Below, piece after piece: positions 1 through 10,559 of a stretch of 64,000 bases of DNA (position 1 is the first letter of the stretch; the number at the start of each line of letters is the position of its first letter). A program made the translations under genes and the position numbers. The DNA comes from Thalassoglobus sp. JC818 (lineage in GTDB: Bacteria > Planctomycetota > Planctomycetia > Planctomycetales > Planctomycetaceae), in NCBI RefSeq assembly GCF_040717535.1, contig NZ_JBFEFI010000012.1, positions 40,043 through 104,042 on the forward strand, given 5' to 3'. Below the pieces are notes generated by a model. It was not told the DNA's origin and searched no databases. It saw only the letters and a list, made by a program, of their open reading frames with translations.

Positions 1-126
1 CTCGAGCTAGCGTTCAGAGTCCGGGATCAGGCCAGGGGTTCGGGATGTGCGCAAGCATTTCACTTCTACGGGCAAAAACACTTCTCGCACACTCGCTGCG
101 TCGACGAAAGAAGGACTCGGTAGGCC

Positions 127-1059
127 GTGGAACGAACTGAGATCGATTCCCCTGAACATCCCGTACTCGCCGAAATTGCTGATATCGAGCGCGATATCCA
201 GCTGCTTCGTGAAATGGATGAACGGGTGAATCAGCGTTCTGAGGGCTCACAGAATGCTCCGACTCCGTCCGAGCGACCGAAGCTAACGAATCGCAATATC
301 TGGCCATTGCTGTCCTTAAGCCTGAACATGTTGCTCCTCGCTGGTGGATTCAGTCTCTTTTTGATGCTCGGCGGAGTGAACTGGCTGCAGGCAAAACTGA
401 CCAAAGTCGATCGAAAAGCAGGCTACGCGACGAATCGAGAAAGCTTCTTTGAGTGCTCACCGGTTTCAGAGGGAGACATTGTCGTCGTCGGAGACAGCCA
501 ACTCGATTTCGTCGAATGGCACGAACTGCTGGGAAGCGAAGTTAGAAATCGTGCCGTTAATGGAGCGGTGCTGGCAGAAATTCAGCGTCGACTCTCAGAG
601 ATTGTCGACTGCCGTCCTCGCTGCGTCATCGTGAATGGTGGGATCAACGACTTTCAGGGCGGAAGAGATGTTGAAGAAGTGAAGCAGCAGTTTCGGTCGA
701 TGCTCACAATGCTGGCCAACAAAGATTTTGAGATCATTCTTGTCCCGTGCTTCCCGATCAATTCGCGGATTTATCACGAACAAATCGTGCGGACACATCC
801 GAGAATTCATCCTCCAGAACAGGCGGAAGTCGGAGCTCTTGCTGAGCTCATTAACGAAGTGAACGAGACTTCTTCAAAAGTTCACGTTGTCGATATCAGT
901 CCTTTTCTGAATGGAGAGGGAGAGCTCGCAGAGGAATACACGTTCGACGGGCTTCACATCAACGGTTCAGCGGCAGTGATGCTCGCCGACCAGATTCGCG
1001 GAATCCTCGAAACGATCCCAACTGCTTCCGCTGAGAACGTGGCAACAGCGACCGAATAA
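127..1059 (+). CDS. Membrane-anchored SGNH/GDSL-type hydrolase
   Basis: The 310-residue protein has a charged N-terminal stretch of about 60 residues, one hydrophobic helix (about 62-85) and an SGNH-hydrolase domain facing the outside. Family blocks are visible: GDSQ with the nucleophile serine, a glycine in the AVNGA strand, GINDF (block III, Asn of the oxyanion hole) and DGLH (block V, catalytic Asp/His). SGNH enzymes deacylate or deesterify lipids, sugars or peptidoglycan; the substrate cannot be told from the sequence. The start is GTG with an AAGGA about 11 bases upstream. It stands alone, followed by a gene-free stretch. Similar anchored SGNH proteins occur near polysaccharide acetylation genes, but none is adjacent here. 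Confidence 0.75.
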   Translation: MERTEIDSPEHPVLAEIADIERDIQLLREMDERVNQRSEGSQNAPTPSERPKLTNRNIWPLLSLSLNMLLLAGGFSLFLMLGGVNWLQAKLTKVDRKAGYATNRESFFECSPVSEGDIVVVGDSQLDFVEWHELLGSEVRNRAVNGAVLAEIQRRLSEIVDCRPRCVIVNGGINDFQGGRDVEEVKQQFRSMLTMLANKDFEIILVPCFPINSRIYHEQIVRTHPRIHPPEQAEVGALAELINEVNETSSKVHVVDISPFLNGEGELAEEYTFDGLHINGSAAVMLADQIRGILETIPTASAENVATATE

Positions 1060-1441
1060 TTTGAACGGCGGTCACTCACAACGATGCCGCAATGCTGCTG
1101 CGATGTGCTTCGAAAGCAATTCGATATACGAGCTTAAACAAGCTCAAGCGATGAGTTGCTTCTCTTCTTCTTACGACTCACCGGCTGGAGTGAGACCTAA
1201 CCGCCATTGCCTTTCCATTTCAATCTTAGTGCTTCGACTTCGATGAAGTGCGATGCCGGTGAGGGGTTGCTGGCTCTCGTTAATCAAAGATGGTTGATCC
1301 GGTTCATTTTACAGGTGAACGGAGTAGCAACTCACCGACGATTGTCGGTAGTTTGCTGACTGTGCAATGAATCACGCTCCGTGGTTCAGATGAACGCTCG
1401 CTCTGTTCAAATGAGTCTGTAGCATCGAAGGTTAAACGATC
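1060..1441. other. Gene-free interval with stem-loops
   Basis: No credible gene. The stretch contains several short perfect stems: GGCGGT at 1067-1072 pairs with ACCGCC at 1200-1205, enclosing a 6-bp hairpin with AAAC loop (1130-1145), AAGC/GCTT (1146-1161) and CTCA/TGAG near 1177-1194. It could be a structured leader or a 3' element; nothing confirms transcription. Confidence 0.3.
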
Positions 1442-3031
1442 ATGGACGAGTCGACGCAGCAACTTCTCTCTCTGCTGGTTGTTGTCGGTCTCGGTTTGCT
1501 GTTCGGCAAAGTGAGTCTGCGAGGAATCTCGCTGGGGACATCGGGAGTCGTGTTCGTTGCCCTCGTCGCTGGGCATTTTGGATTCCGCGTGCCTGAGACA
1601 GCCGGCCAAATCGGTGTTGTGCTCTTCGTCTACTGCCTGGGAATCGGAGCCGGGTCGAGTTTCTTCCAAGTCCTGTTCTCACAGGGGAAGTCGTTGTCGC
1701 TGATGGCAGGCGCGATGATTCTCTCGGGTGGGCTCACGACGTGGTTCTTGGCTCAGGTTTTCAGTTTGAAAGCAGATCTTGCCGGTGGGCTCTTTGCCGG
1801 AGCGTTGACCAGTACTCCAGCCCTCGCTGCGGCGATCGATTCGCTTCCTCCCGGTTCCAAAGCAGCTGTCGGTTTTGGAATCGCTTATCCCTTTGGCGTG
1901 ATCTGTGTGATCGTTTTCATTCAGTTGATTGCCAAGCAGTTCATCAACTCGGAGGAGTTGCAGAAATCTGATGACACACAAGCTTCAGGTGATGGCGCAA
2001 TTTCCAACGTGCTCGTGGAGATCTCCAACCCCGCTGTCATCGGTAAACGACCCAGCCAGGTGACGTCATTGTCGAACTCCAAGTGCCAGATTTCTCGAGT
2101 ACTCGTCGATGGACGTTTACAGCCCTTGAAAGGAGATTTTGTTTTTGAGGCTGGTCAGAAGGTTCTGATCGTGGGTGGAGCGAACCGACTGGGAGGGATT
2201 GTTGAAGTTCTCGGGCAATCAACCGAAAGCGGCGACTACATAAGAGACACTGATCGTCAGCGGCGACGTGTTGTCGTGACTTCCAGTGAGGTGGTCGGAA
2301 AAACTCTCGAACAGCTTCATCTTCGCAGCCGAATGGGAATCACGGTGACGCGAGTCTTTCGGCAGGAGATTGAATTTGTTCCCAGCCCGAAGGATGAGAT
2401 TTACTTCGGAGATGCACTGACCGTGATTGGAGAGCCGGAAGCAATTTCTGAGTTTGTCCGGTTTGCAGGCCATCGTGAGCGGACGCTTGATGAGACGGAT
2501 CTGATTTCGCTCGTCGCAGGGCTGAGCCTTGGTATTTTACTGGGGCAGGTTCGGTTTGGCTTTGGCGATTTATCGATCACTCTCGGAATGGCGGGAGGAC
2601 CGCTCATCGTCGGGCTGATTCTGGGACGCGTTCGAAAAATCGGTCCATTGGCAGTTCGTATTCCGCCCGCCGCCAAGTTGTTGCTGGGAGAAGTTGGACT
2701 GGCGCTGTTCCTCGCTCAAGCTGGTGCGAGTGCCGGGCAGAAATTTGTATCGGTGATTGCACAATACGGGCTGGTCTTGTGTCTGGTTTCGATTTGCGTC
2801 GTCACCGTTCCGCTGATTGTGGGAGTGGTCATGGCTCGCCGACTGTTCAAGATCGGATGGTTAGAAGCACTCGGCGGAATCTGCGGAGCGATGACTTCCA
2901 CTCCGGGGCTGGGGGCGATTACTTCGACGGTCGATTCGAGTCGGCCAGCGACGAGCTATGCGACCGCTTATCCGCTTGCTCTCATTCTCATCACGCTCCT
3001 GACACCTGCTTTGATCGCATTCATTGGCTGA
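1442..3031 (+). CDS. AspT/YidE/YbjL-family transporter with two RCK_C (TrkA-C) domains
   Basis: Inner-membrane transporter of the aspartate:alanine exchanger family (AspT; YidE and YbjL in E. coli). The 529 residues follow the family plan: five or six N-terminal helices, a cytoplasmic central part of about 200 residues (roughly 170-350) with two TrkA-C-like segments (ISRVLVDGR...VLIVGG and VTRVFRQE...ALTVIGE), then a second membrane half. The duplicated membrane signature appears as GALTSTPALAAA in the first half and GAMTSTPGLGAI in the second, with ATAYPLA near the end. AspT itself swaps aspartate for alanine; most homologues are untested, so the substrate is unknown. The gene is monocistronic and ends just before a strong bidirectional terminator. 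Confidence 0.85.
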   Translation: MDESTQQLLSLLVVVGLGLLFGKVSLRGISLGTSGVVFVALVAGHFGFRVPETAGQIGVVLFVYCLGIGAGSSFFQVLFSQGKSLSLMAGAMILSGGLTTWFLAQVFSLKADLAGGLFAGALTSTPALAAAIDSLPPGSKAAVGFGIAYPFGVICVIVFIQLIAKQFINSEELQKSDDTQASGDGAISNVLVEISNPAVIGKRPSQVTSLSNSKCQISRVLVDGRLQPLKGDFVFEAGQKVLIVGGANRLGGIVEVLGQSTESGDYIRDTDRQRRRVVVTSSEVVGKTLEQLHLRSRMGITVTRVFRQEIEFVPSPKDEIYFGDALTVIGEPEAISEFVRFAGHRERTLDETDLISLVAGLSLGILLGQVRFGFGDLSITLGMAGGPLIVGLILGRVRKIGPLAVRIPPAAKLLLGEVGLALFLAQAGASAGQKFVSVIAQYGLVLCLVSICVVTVPLIVGVVMARRLFKIGWLEALGGICGAMTSTPGLGAITSTVDSSRPATSYATAYPLALILITLLTPALIAFIG

Positions 3032-3115
3032 CCAATTCACCAGCGGTGTTTTTATCTAGCGAGAACGTCACTGATTTGGGCACGACCTGAAAACGTCTTG
3101 CAGGTATTCATGCAG

Positions 3116-3146
3116 AAAGGGCGACCGTGGAACTCGGTCGCCCTTT
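3116..3146. terminator. Bidirectional intrinsic terminator
   Basis: A perfect 12-bp stem (3116-3127 with 3135-3146, loop 3128-3134) begins with AAAGGG and ends in CCCTTT. It lies between two convergent genes, the transporter and the phosphoesterase, and can stop transcription from either side. Confidence 0.8.
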
Positions 3147-3182
3147 CAAGTTTCTAAAGCTTACTGAATGAGGCAGATAGGC

Positions 3183-4781
<1,599 letters not shown>

Positions 4782-4948
4782 CGTCTGGATTTCTCCCAGT
4801 GAAGAATGTACGAAGAATGTGCAATTTCAGAGTTACGTCAGCTGTCAGAAGTCTTTCAGCCGAGGACGCGACTGTCGACCCTCACACGCGATTCTTCACG
4901 GTGAATTCGCAGAATGAGTCCGACGTCGAATCAATCAGAGATCGGAGT

Positions 4949-5197
4949 TCAGCGATTCCAGCCTTCCACGTACTCGTCACTGAAGAGTAACTGGAGACGT
5001 TCTGCTCGCTGGCCTTCGGAATCCGCGACGACTTCCAGCCCCTTTGCGAGAAGCTTCATCTGTTCATCGTCAGCAACTTCCGACGCCCCTTCCGCTCGTG
5101 AAATTCGATCGAATGCAGCTGCGAGATCGAGGAGCCCACAGCGCATTTCCAGAAACTGACGTTCGAGAATCTGTTTGGCGGTCATTGATTGGGACAT
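4949..5197 (-). CDS. Small hypothetical protein
   Basis: An 82-residue, mostly helical, acidic protein of unknown function. I chose the ATG at 5197 rather than the in-frame upstream codon at 5221 because AAGAGG precedes it at about 6 bases. The sequence starts MSQSMTAKQIL and has no recognised domain, signal peptide or membrane segment. It lies directly downstream of hisF on the same strand with a 72-base gap and may share its transcript. Its steady codon use and plausible ribosome site make it a likely real gene. Confidence 0.6.
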   Translation of the reverse strand: MSQSMTAKQILERQFLEMRCGLLDLAAAFDRISRAEGASEVADDEQMKLLAKGLEVVADSEGQRAERLQLLFSDEYVEGWNR

Positions 5198-5269
5198 GAT
5201 GAGCCTCTTGAGGTTGGTCAATTCTCTGACCGAAATACTGTGAATTTCTCTGCAAGCGAGTTATTGACT

Positions 5270-6130
5270 TCACTCGCTTTTTGTCGAGAGAGGAATTCGT
5301 CTCACGGGAACGTTGCGTTCCTGAAGGTATTGTTTGGTTTCGTCGATCGAATACTCACCGTAGTGGAAAATGCTGGCAGCCAAAGCTGCGCTGGCACCTC
5401 CTGCAGTGACAGCTTCGTACAGATGCGAGGGATGTCCTGCGCCTCCGCTGGCAATCACCGGGATTCCGACGGCATCTGAAACAGCCTTGGTGATTTCGAT
5501 GTCAAAGCCATCTTTCGTGCCATCGGCGTCCATGCTTGTCAGCACAATTTCGCCGGCACCGAGTTCTTCAACTTCACGAGCCCATTTCACCGCATCGAGA
5601 CCAGTCGGCTTGCGGCCTCCATTGATATGAACATCCCAGTAGACTTCTTCAGACCCATCTCTGCCGGGGCGAGGAATCACGGCGAGATCTTTGCGGACTC
5701 CCGGAATCGCTTCAGCTCCGGCAACTGGAACTCGCTTGGGGTCGATGTTGACGACAATGCACTGGCTTCCGAATCGGAGAGCAGCTTCTTTCACGAATTC
5801 AGGATCTTTGACAGCGGCGCTATTAATTGAAACTTTATCGCAGCCTGCGCTGAGGAGTCGCCGAATGTCTTCGAGGGTCCGAATTCCTCCGCCGACTGTG
5901 AGCGGCATGAAAATCACTTCGCTCGTCCGTTGAACGACGTCGAGAATGATGTCTCGCTCTTCGTGGCTGGCAGTAATATCGAGGAATACGAGTTCATCTG
6001 CCCCTTCTGATTCGTAGCGTGAAGCGACATCGACCGGATCGCCAGCGTCGCGGAGATTCAGAAAGTTGACTCCTTTCACGACACGGCCCGCATGGACGTC
6101 GAGGCAAGGAATGATTCGTTTCGCTAGCAT
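5270..6130 (-). CDS. hisF: Imidazole glycerol phosphate synthase, cyclase subunit HisF
   Basis: HisF is the (beta-alpha)8-barrel subunit that with HisH turns PRFAR and glutamine-derived ammonia into imidazole glycerol phosphate and AICAR in histidine biosynthesis. Hallmarks are RIIPCLDV at the N-terminus (the Asp is catalytic), [36 protein letters not shown] (the second catalytic Asp) and IASGGAGHP. The 286 residues are longer than the usual ~255 because of an insert around residues 130-155 ([19 protein letters not shown]). The ATG at 6130 begins MLAKRIIPC exactly where HisF proteins start. hisH and other his genes are not in the window. Confidence 0.95.
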   Translation of the reverse strand: MLAKRIIPCLDVHAGRVVKGVNFLNLRDAGDPVDVASRYESEGADELVFLDITASHEERDIILDVVQRTSEVIFMPLTVGGGIRTLEDIRRLLSAGCDKVSINSAAVKDPEFVKEAALRFGSQCIVVNIDPKRVPVAGAEAIPGVRKDLAVIPRPGRDGSEEVYWDVHINGGRKPTGLDAVKWAREVEELGAGEIVLTSMDADGTKDGFDIEITKAVSDAVGIPVIASGGAGHPSHLYEAVTAGGASAALAASIFHYGEYSIDETKQYLQERNVPVRRIPLSTKSE

Positions 6131-6281
6131 TTTCTTCAGTTCGTTGATGTCGGCAGTTGGACGAAACACAAAGTGTAGCGATTCTCTTCGAGAGAGCAAA
6201 ATTGACGGATGGAGGATCAACTCTCATACTGCGACTTCCAATCCTTTCATCATTTCATTTCAGCTCAGAAAGTTATGTGTC

Positions 6282-7868
6282 ATGTTCGACCCCGCCATGT
6301 TCGAGCGAAAAGCTGATGTCCGCGGAGTTTACCCGAATCAGATCAACGAAGAACTGGCATGGCTCGCCGGAAAGTACCTCACGCAGAGCTTGAAAAAAGA
6401 GCTTTCGGGCGCAGCTCCGAAGGTCATGGTGGGCCGCGATGGGCGAACATCCTCCCCGGCGATTTACAGCTCGCTGATTCAGGGAATCGCCAGCGAAGGG
6501 GGCGAGCCAATCGCTTGCGGACTGTCGACGACGGACATGATTCAATGGGGAGTTGGAGAAGGAATCTGTGGCGCGGTTGCCGGTGTAATGATCACCGCTT
6601 CGCATAATCCGCCTCAGTACAACGGCATTAAATCAGTCATGAAGAGTCCTGAAACGGGCGGTATCGATATTCTGCGACCGCTCGATCACATGGCTCCGCG
6701 CTACGAAGAAGACTCAGACAACGGAGCGACTCCGGCTGCGACTTGTTCTCCGTTTCCATCCAACGGAAAGATGAATCTGCAGTCTCGATTTGTCGATGCT
6801 GCGTTGACCCGATCGAATCGTTTGAAAGACGCAAAAGGCAAAGTCGTCCTCGATCCCGGAAACGGCGTCGGTGGGCTCTTTCGTCCTCTGCTCAGCCGAG
6901 CTCTCAAAGCCATCGGTGCCGAAGTCGAACTGCTGGCAGTCGCAGAACAGATTGACGGAACGTTCCCAACTCGACCTTCGAATCCAGGTTTGCCAGGAGC
7001 AGTGAAACTCCTGCAAGAGACCGTCGTTGCAGAGGGTGCTGAGTTCGGAGCTGCCTTCGATGGAGACGCCGACCGAGTGTTCCTCGTCGATGAATGGGGA
7101 CAATTCGTTCCCGGCTCGGTGTTGCTTGCCGCTCTCGCCAAAGCGATGGTCGAAAAGAATGGCGGCAACGGATCGGTCGTTTATTCCGCCGTTTCATCAT
7201 GGCTCGTTCCGGAAACTGTGCGTGCTGCTGGCGGCAAAGCGATTCTCTGTCGAGTCGGACAGGATGCTGCCAAAGTTGCTCTCACGAAAACAGATGCTGT
7301 CTTCGGTGGAGAGTCTTCAGCCCACTACAACTTCCCCGACACTTACTGTCTCGACTCAGGTCTGTTCGCGCTGGTTACGTTCTGGGACATGCTTCTCGAA
7401 ACCGGACTGAAGTGTTCACAGCTTTTGGGTCAGTTGAAGCCTTGGCCGGCCAGCGGCGAAGTGAATCTCCGCGTCGAGTGCAGTGACTGGAAAGCAATGA
7501 GTGCAGAAGTCATCTCGACGATCAAGAAGGAGTATGGAACCGACGAGAAGAACAGCTACGTCCTCGACATCGATGGCGTGAGCGTTTTCCATCCGAGAAA
7601 GCCCGAGTTCGCGACAGTCGACGATGTCTTCACGATCGACAAATCTGGCGATCCAACTGGCACGATCTACCGTGAAGTTCAGAATTACACTCCCGACTGG
7701 TGGTTCAACATTCGTGCTTCCAACAACGAACCGCTGCTGCGCGTGAATTTCGAATCGCGAGATGCAGCAGACGTGACCGGTCGGACCTACTCATTGATCT
7801 CCCGCATTCGCGAGATTTGCGGCGACCGAGCACGCGTCGACGTCCAGGATTGGGGAAATCTTAAGTAG
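6282..7868 (+). CDS. Phosphomannomutase/phosphoglucomutase
   Basis: Alpha-D-phosphohexomutase of 528 residues interconverting hexose 1- and 6-phosphates for sugar-nucleotide supply or glycogen. All four family loops are present: MITASHNP with the phosphoserine, DGDADR binding Mg2+, GGESSAH (sugar loop; usual form GGEqSGH) and RASNNEP (phosphate loop). The start chosen gives MFDPAMFERKADVRGVYP, matching the normal N-terminus; the frame is open further upstream but overlaps hisF on the other strand. The family cannot be split into PMM or PGM by eye. It is divergent from hisF and followed by a good terminator. Confidence 0.9.
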   Translation: MFDPAMFERKADVRGVYPNQINEELAWLAGKYLTQSLKKELSGAAPKVMVGRDGRTSSPAIYSSLIQGIASEGGEPIACGLSTTDMIQWGVGEGICGAVAGVMITASHNPPQYNGIKSVMKSPETGGIDILRPLDHMAPRYEEDSDNGATPAATCSPFPSNGKMNLQSRFVDAALTRSNRLKDAKGKVVLDPGNGVGGLFRPLLSRALKAIGAEVELLAVAEQIDGTFPTRPSNPGLPGAVKLLQETVVAEGAEFGAAFDGDADRVFLVDEWGQFVPGSVLLAALAKAMVEKNGGNGSVVYSAVSSWLVPETVRAAGGKAILCRVGQDAAKVALTKTDAVFGGESSAHYNFPDTYCLDSGLFALVTFWDMLLETGLKCSQLLGQLKPWPASGEVNLRVECSDWKAMSAEVISTIKKEYGTDEKNSYVLDIDGVSVFHPRKPEFATVDDVFTIDKSGDPTGTIYREVQNYTPDWWFNIRASNNEPLLRVNFESRDAADVTGRTYSLISRIREICGDRARVDVQDWGNLK

Positions 7869-7896
7869 TCACTGCTTGACTGAATGAAGAGGCGTT

Positions 7897-7931
7897 CCCC
7901 TCGCTGGTCTGTAACCGGTGAGGGGACTTTT
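7897..7931 (+). terminator. Intrinsic terminator of the phosphohexomutase gene
   Basis: CCCCTCGCTGGT (7897-7908) pairs with ACCGGTGAGGGG (7914-7925) across a 5-base loop with two wobble pairs, and is followed by ACTTTTC. It lies about 30 bases after the stop codon. Confidence 0.7.
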
Positions 7932-8014
7932 CGCCAGCGTTAATTCTGAATCGCGAAGGTGGTTTCGGAGTATGCTCGAATCGAGCAGCGTGCCTGAAAC
8001 CATAAGAGCGCACG

Positions 8015-8050
8015 AAAAAAGGAACCCGATTCATATCGGGTTCCTTTTTG
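8015..8050. terminator. Bidirectional intrinsic terminator upstream of rpsT 3' end
   Basis: A 15-bp perfect stem (8016-8030 with 8035-8049) around a TCAT loop has an A-tract on the left arm and a T-tract on the right, the classical two-way form. It separates the phosphohexomutase gene from the convergent rpsT gene. Confidence 0.85.
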
Positions 8051-8204
8051 CATTCTTCGCTGACTCGGTTCTCGGAAACCGTCCGATCATCATCGATTCG
8101 ATTCCTGAGACAGCAAACGCTCTAACGTGTTTCCGAGATGTATCGGTTCGCTAGTGAGACGAACTGCGAAGCACTCTCGAAGTGGAGCGTTTTACAAAAG
8201 CCGC

Positions 8205-8468
8205 TTAGCTGGCGGACTTTTTCTTCAGTGCGACGAGTCGTGACTTCGTGCGTGAAGCGGTGTTCTTGTGAATCAACCCTTTAGAAGCAGCCTGATCGAG
8301 ACGCTTGACCGCGAGTCGGACAGCTTCATCAGCATCAGCTCCACCTTCTGCGGCAGCAGCCCGAGCTTTCTTGACAATAGTTCTGAGAGCAGAACGAAGA
8401 TTTCGATTGTGCAACCGACGTTTTTCGCTTTGACGAAGTGCTTTTTGTGCGTTAGGTGAGTTTGGCAT
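8205..8468 (-). CDS. rpsT: 30S ribosomal protein S20
   Basis: S20 is a primary 16S rRNA-binding protein of the small subunit. The 87-residue length and very basic helical sequence fit the family: it starts [18 protein letters not shown], contains RNLRSALRT and ends in LVALKKK. The region [14 protein letters not shown] is the typical C-terminal signature. It is a single gene, as in many bacteria, and is convergent with the phosphohexomutase gene. Confidence 0.95.
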   Translation of the reverse strand: MPNSPNAQKALRQSEKRRLHNRNLRSALRTIVKKARAAAAEGGADADEAVRLAVKRLDQAASKGLIHKNTASRTKSRLVALKKKSAS

Positions 8469-8714
8469 TTGCTTTCAGGGTTCCAATAATTGGACGGCTG
8501 CCGGAGACACTCACAAATACGGTGTGGATGGCAGCATGTTGAATCGCGTAGTCTAACGGTCGATTTCGATGGTTTCTAGAGAAATCGAAGTGCGAACAGT
8601 GAATTTTTCGTGTCCCTTCTGACATCCCGGACGCGATTGGCTAGAATTCGTCGAGAAACGACAATGGCCCCGAAAATCGGGTGCAGATTCATCGGCGACG
8701 CATAAGCGGGAATC

Positions 8715-9629
8715 ATGACGGAAACGAGTCACACGAACGCATCCCCCGAATCAATCGATTCAGAACCTTGTCCAACTCCACTGGACTGGCAGGATGTCGT
8801 GCGTGCATTTCTCGAAGAACGTCGCGAGGGTGAGATCGCTCTCGGACGGTCGAAACTCACAGCAACTCAAATCGGGCAGGGGCCGCCACTCGTGTTGCTT
8901 CCAGCTTCAGGGTGCTCGGCCAAGATCTATGCTTTGCTGGCGTGGCTTTTACGGGAAGAACGGCAGCTGTGGATTTTCAGCGAACCGAAGTTCGAACGAA
9001 CTCCGTCCGCACGCAATCTCATCCCCGAATTGGCAGCTTCGTATGCTGAGGCAATTCGGGACTTGTTCGGCGGACCGGTTGACGTCTACGCGCCCACGTT
9101 TTCGTCGCAGATTGCGATGAAAATGATGATCGATAGTCCGGAATTCCTCAAAAACGTCGTCCTCCAGAGTGCCTGGGCACATCGTCCTCTTAACTGGACA
9201 GAAACTGCTCTCGCCCGATCCGGAATGTGGATTCCGTTTTCGATTCGGCGAGTTCCGCTCTGGCTTTCGTCGCAAGTGGCCAACCATCGTCCCTGGTTTC
9301 CTCCATATGACGAAACCCGTTTTGGATTCCTTCTCAGCGAAACATACCGTGTTTCAGTCAGCGAGAACTGTCGAAGAATGCTGGCAGCTGATGCGACGGA
9401 TCTGAGTGCGGAAGTGTCGCACATCCAGAAACGAATCTTGTTGCTGAGAGCTGAGGGCGACGGAGCGATCATCAATCGCGAAGAAGATCGGTTGGAAAAA
9501 AGTCTGCCAGCTTGCGATGTAGAGTGGATGCACACTTCCGGGCATTATCCGTTTCTGACCCATCCGCATCGACTGGTCAAAATTCTGCGGGCATTTTTTG
9601 AATGTGCTTCTGAGGAGTCGCATGAATAA
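8715..9629 (+). CDS. Alpha/beta-hydrolase-fold protein with altered nucleophile elbow
   Basis: A 304-residue protein with alpha/beta-hydrolase features: the oxyanion strand [13 protein letters not shown], a helix with [13 protein letters not shown], and a C-terminal GHYPFLTHP that can supply the catalytic histidine. The expected nucleophile motif GxSxG is replaced by APTFSSQIA, so the serine position is threonine and both glycines are lost. The enzyme may be inactive or use another residue. It may instead belong to the thioesterase-like partners of nonribosomal or carbohydrate enzymes. The last 8 bases overlap the PIG-L deacetylase gene (ATGAATAA), so the two are translationally coupled and probably act together. 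Confidence 0.6.
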   Translation: MTETSHTNASPESIDSEPCPTPLDWQDVVRAFLEERREGEIALGRSKLTATQIGQGPPLVLLPASGCSAKIYALLAWLLREERQLWIFSEPKFERTPSARNLIPELAASYAEAIRDLFGGPVDVYAPTFSSQIAMKMMIDSPEFLKNVVLQSAWAHRPLNWTETALARSGMWIPFSIRRVPLWLSSQVANHRPWFPPYDETRFGFLLSETYRVSVSENCRRMLAADATDLSAEVSHIQKRILLLRAEGDGAIINREEDRLEKSLPACDVEWMHTSGHYPFLTHPHRLVKILRAFFECASEESHE

Positions 9630-10407
9630 CGTGGTTAGCTCGCAAAAGCTGGATGTCATTGCTGTCGGTGCTCATCCCGATGATGTCGAAATCGCCATCG
9701 GTGGGACCCTTGCGCGTCTTGTGAAGCAAGGTTACCGCGTCGGCATCGTCGATCTGACGGACGGTGAACCGACACCCAAAAGCCCCGGCCCGGAAGTTCG
9801 TCTGGCGGAAGCAGAACGGGCTGCCGAAATTCTGGGTGTGCAAGTCCGCATCAATCTCGATCTGCCGAACCGAAAATTGTTCGACAATTACGAGTCACGC
9901 GTCGCACTCGGAAAAGTTTTTCGCCGCTACCGACCATCGATCGTCTTAGGAATCGCCGAAAAGACACCGATGGCCTCCCCCGATCATTGGCAGGCGATGC
10001 AAATCACCGATGCAGGAGTTTTTTATTCACGACTCACCAAATGGGACGCGGAATTTGACCACTTGCCGGTTCATACAGTGAAACAACAAATCTGGTATCC
10101 GCTCGGATTCGGTTCAATGAAGTCGACCGAGCAGCCCGGAGCTTTTGTCAGCGACATTTCCGGATGCCTGGAACAGAAAATCGAAGCGGTCAAAGCCTAT
10201 CAGACGCAATTTCCACCCGGAAAAGAACGTGTTTTTCATCTGGTCGAGAGCCAAGCTAGGCTTCTAGGTCAGACACACGGTGTTGAAGCAGGTGAGCTGT
10301 TGGTCTCGCCAAAACCGATCATGGTGAACGATGTCGTCGAGATGTTCGGTGAATCGGGACGAGACACAGGTGAAGAATTTCAGCAGCAGGCTGCTCCCAA
10401 ACCGTAG
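9622..10407 (+). CDS. PIG-L family N-deacetylase (BshB1-like)
   Basis: Zinc-dependent deacetylase of the PIG-L/LmbE family, 261 residues. The metal motif AHPDD lies at residues about 17-21, followed by DLTDGEP and [14 protein letters not shown], which resemble BshB1, the deacetylase of N-acetylglucosaminyl-malate in bacillithiol synthesis. SPDH later in the protein supplies the further metal ligand. PIG-L enzymes remove acetyl from GlcNAc in many conjugates, so bacillithiol is a suggestion only; BshA and BshC are not in the window. The ATG at 9622 overlaps the previous stop and has GAGGAG upstream. Confidence 0.8.
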   Translation: MNNVVSSQKLDVIAVGAHPDDVEIAIGGTLARLVKQGYRVGIVDLTDGEPTPKSPGPEVRLAEAERAAEILGVQVRINLDLPNRKLFDNYESRVALGKVFRRYRPSIVLGIAEKTPMASPDHWQAMQITDAGVFYSRLTKWDAEFDHLPVHTVKQQIWYPLGFGSMKSTEQPGAFVSDISGCLEQKIEAVKAYQTQFPPGKERVFHLVESQARLLGQTHGVEAGELLVSPKPIMVNDVVEMFGESGRDTGEEFQQQAAPKP

Positions 10408-10559
10408 TTTTTTGAAACTTCTGAACGGCCGGGCAGGTACACTTTCAGATACAGACGCTTAAAAATGTCTCCTCAGTGAATGGGGATTTCACTTACGATG
10501 CTGCACGTCGTTGTTGTACGTTCGAATCGAGTCGATTCTTGTTTGAATTGAGAGTTCCT

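Noticed and set aside
1..126. Open frames at the left edge
   Set aside because: Short, overlapping and without domain or ribosome site; they appear to be shadows of the upstream region of the SGNH gene.
5254..5279. Terminator after hisF
   Set aside because: The 8-bp stem overlaps the hisF stop; on the minus strand no T-run follows, and on the plus strand no gene ends there.
6066..6281. N-terminal extension of the phosphohexomutase
   Set aside because: The 72 extra codons overlap hisF on the other strand and are not family-like; the ATG at 6282 fits the family start.
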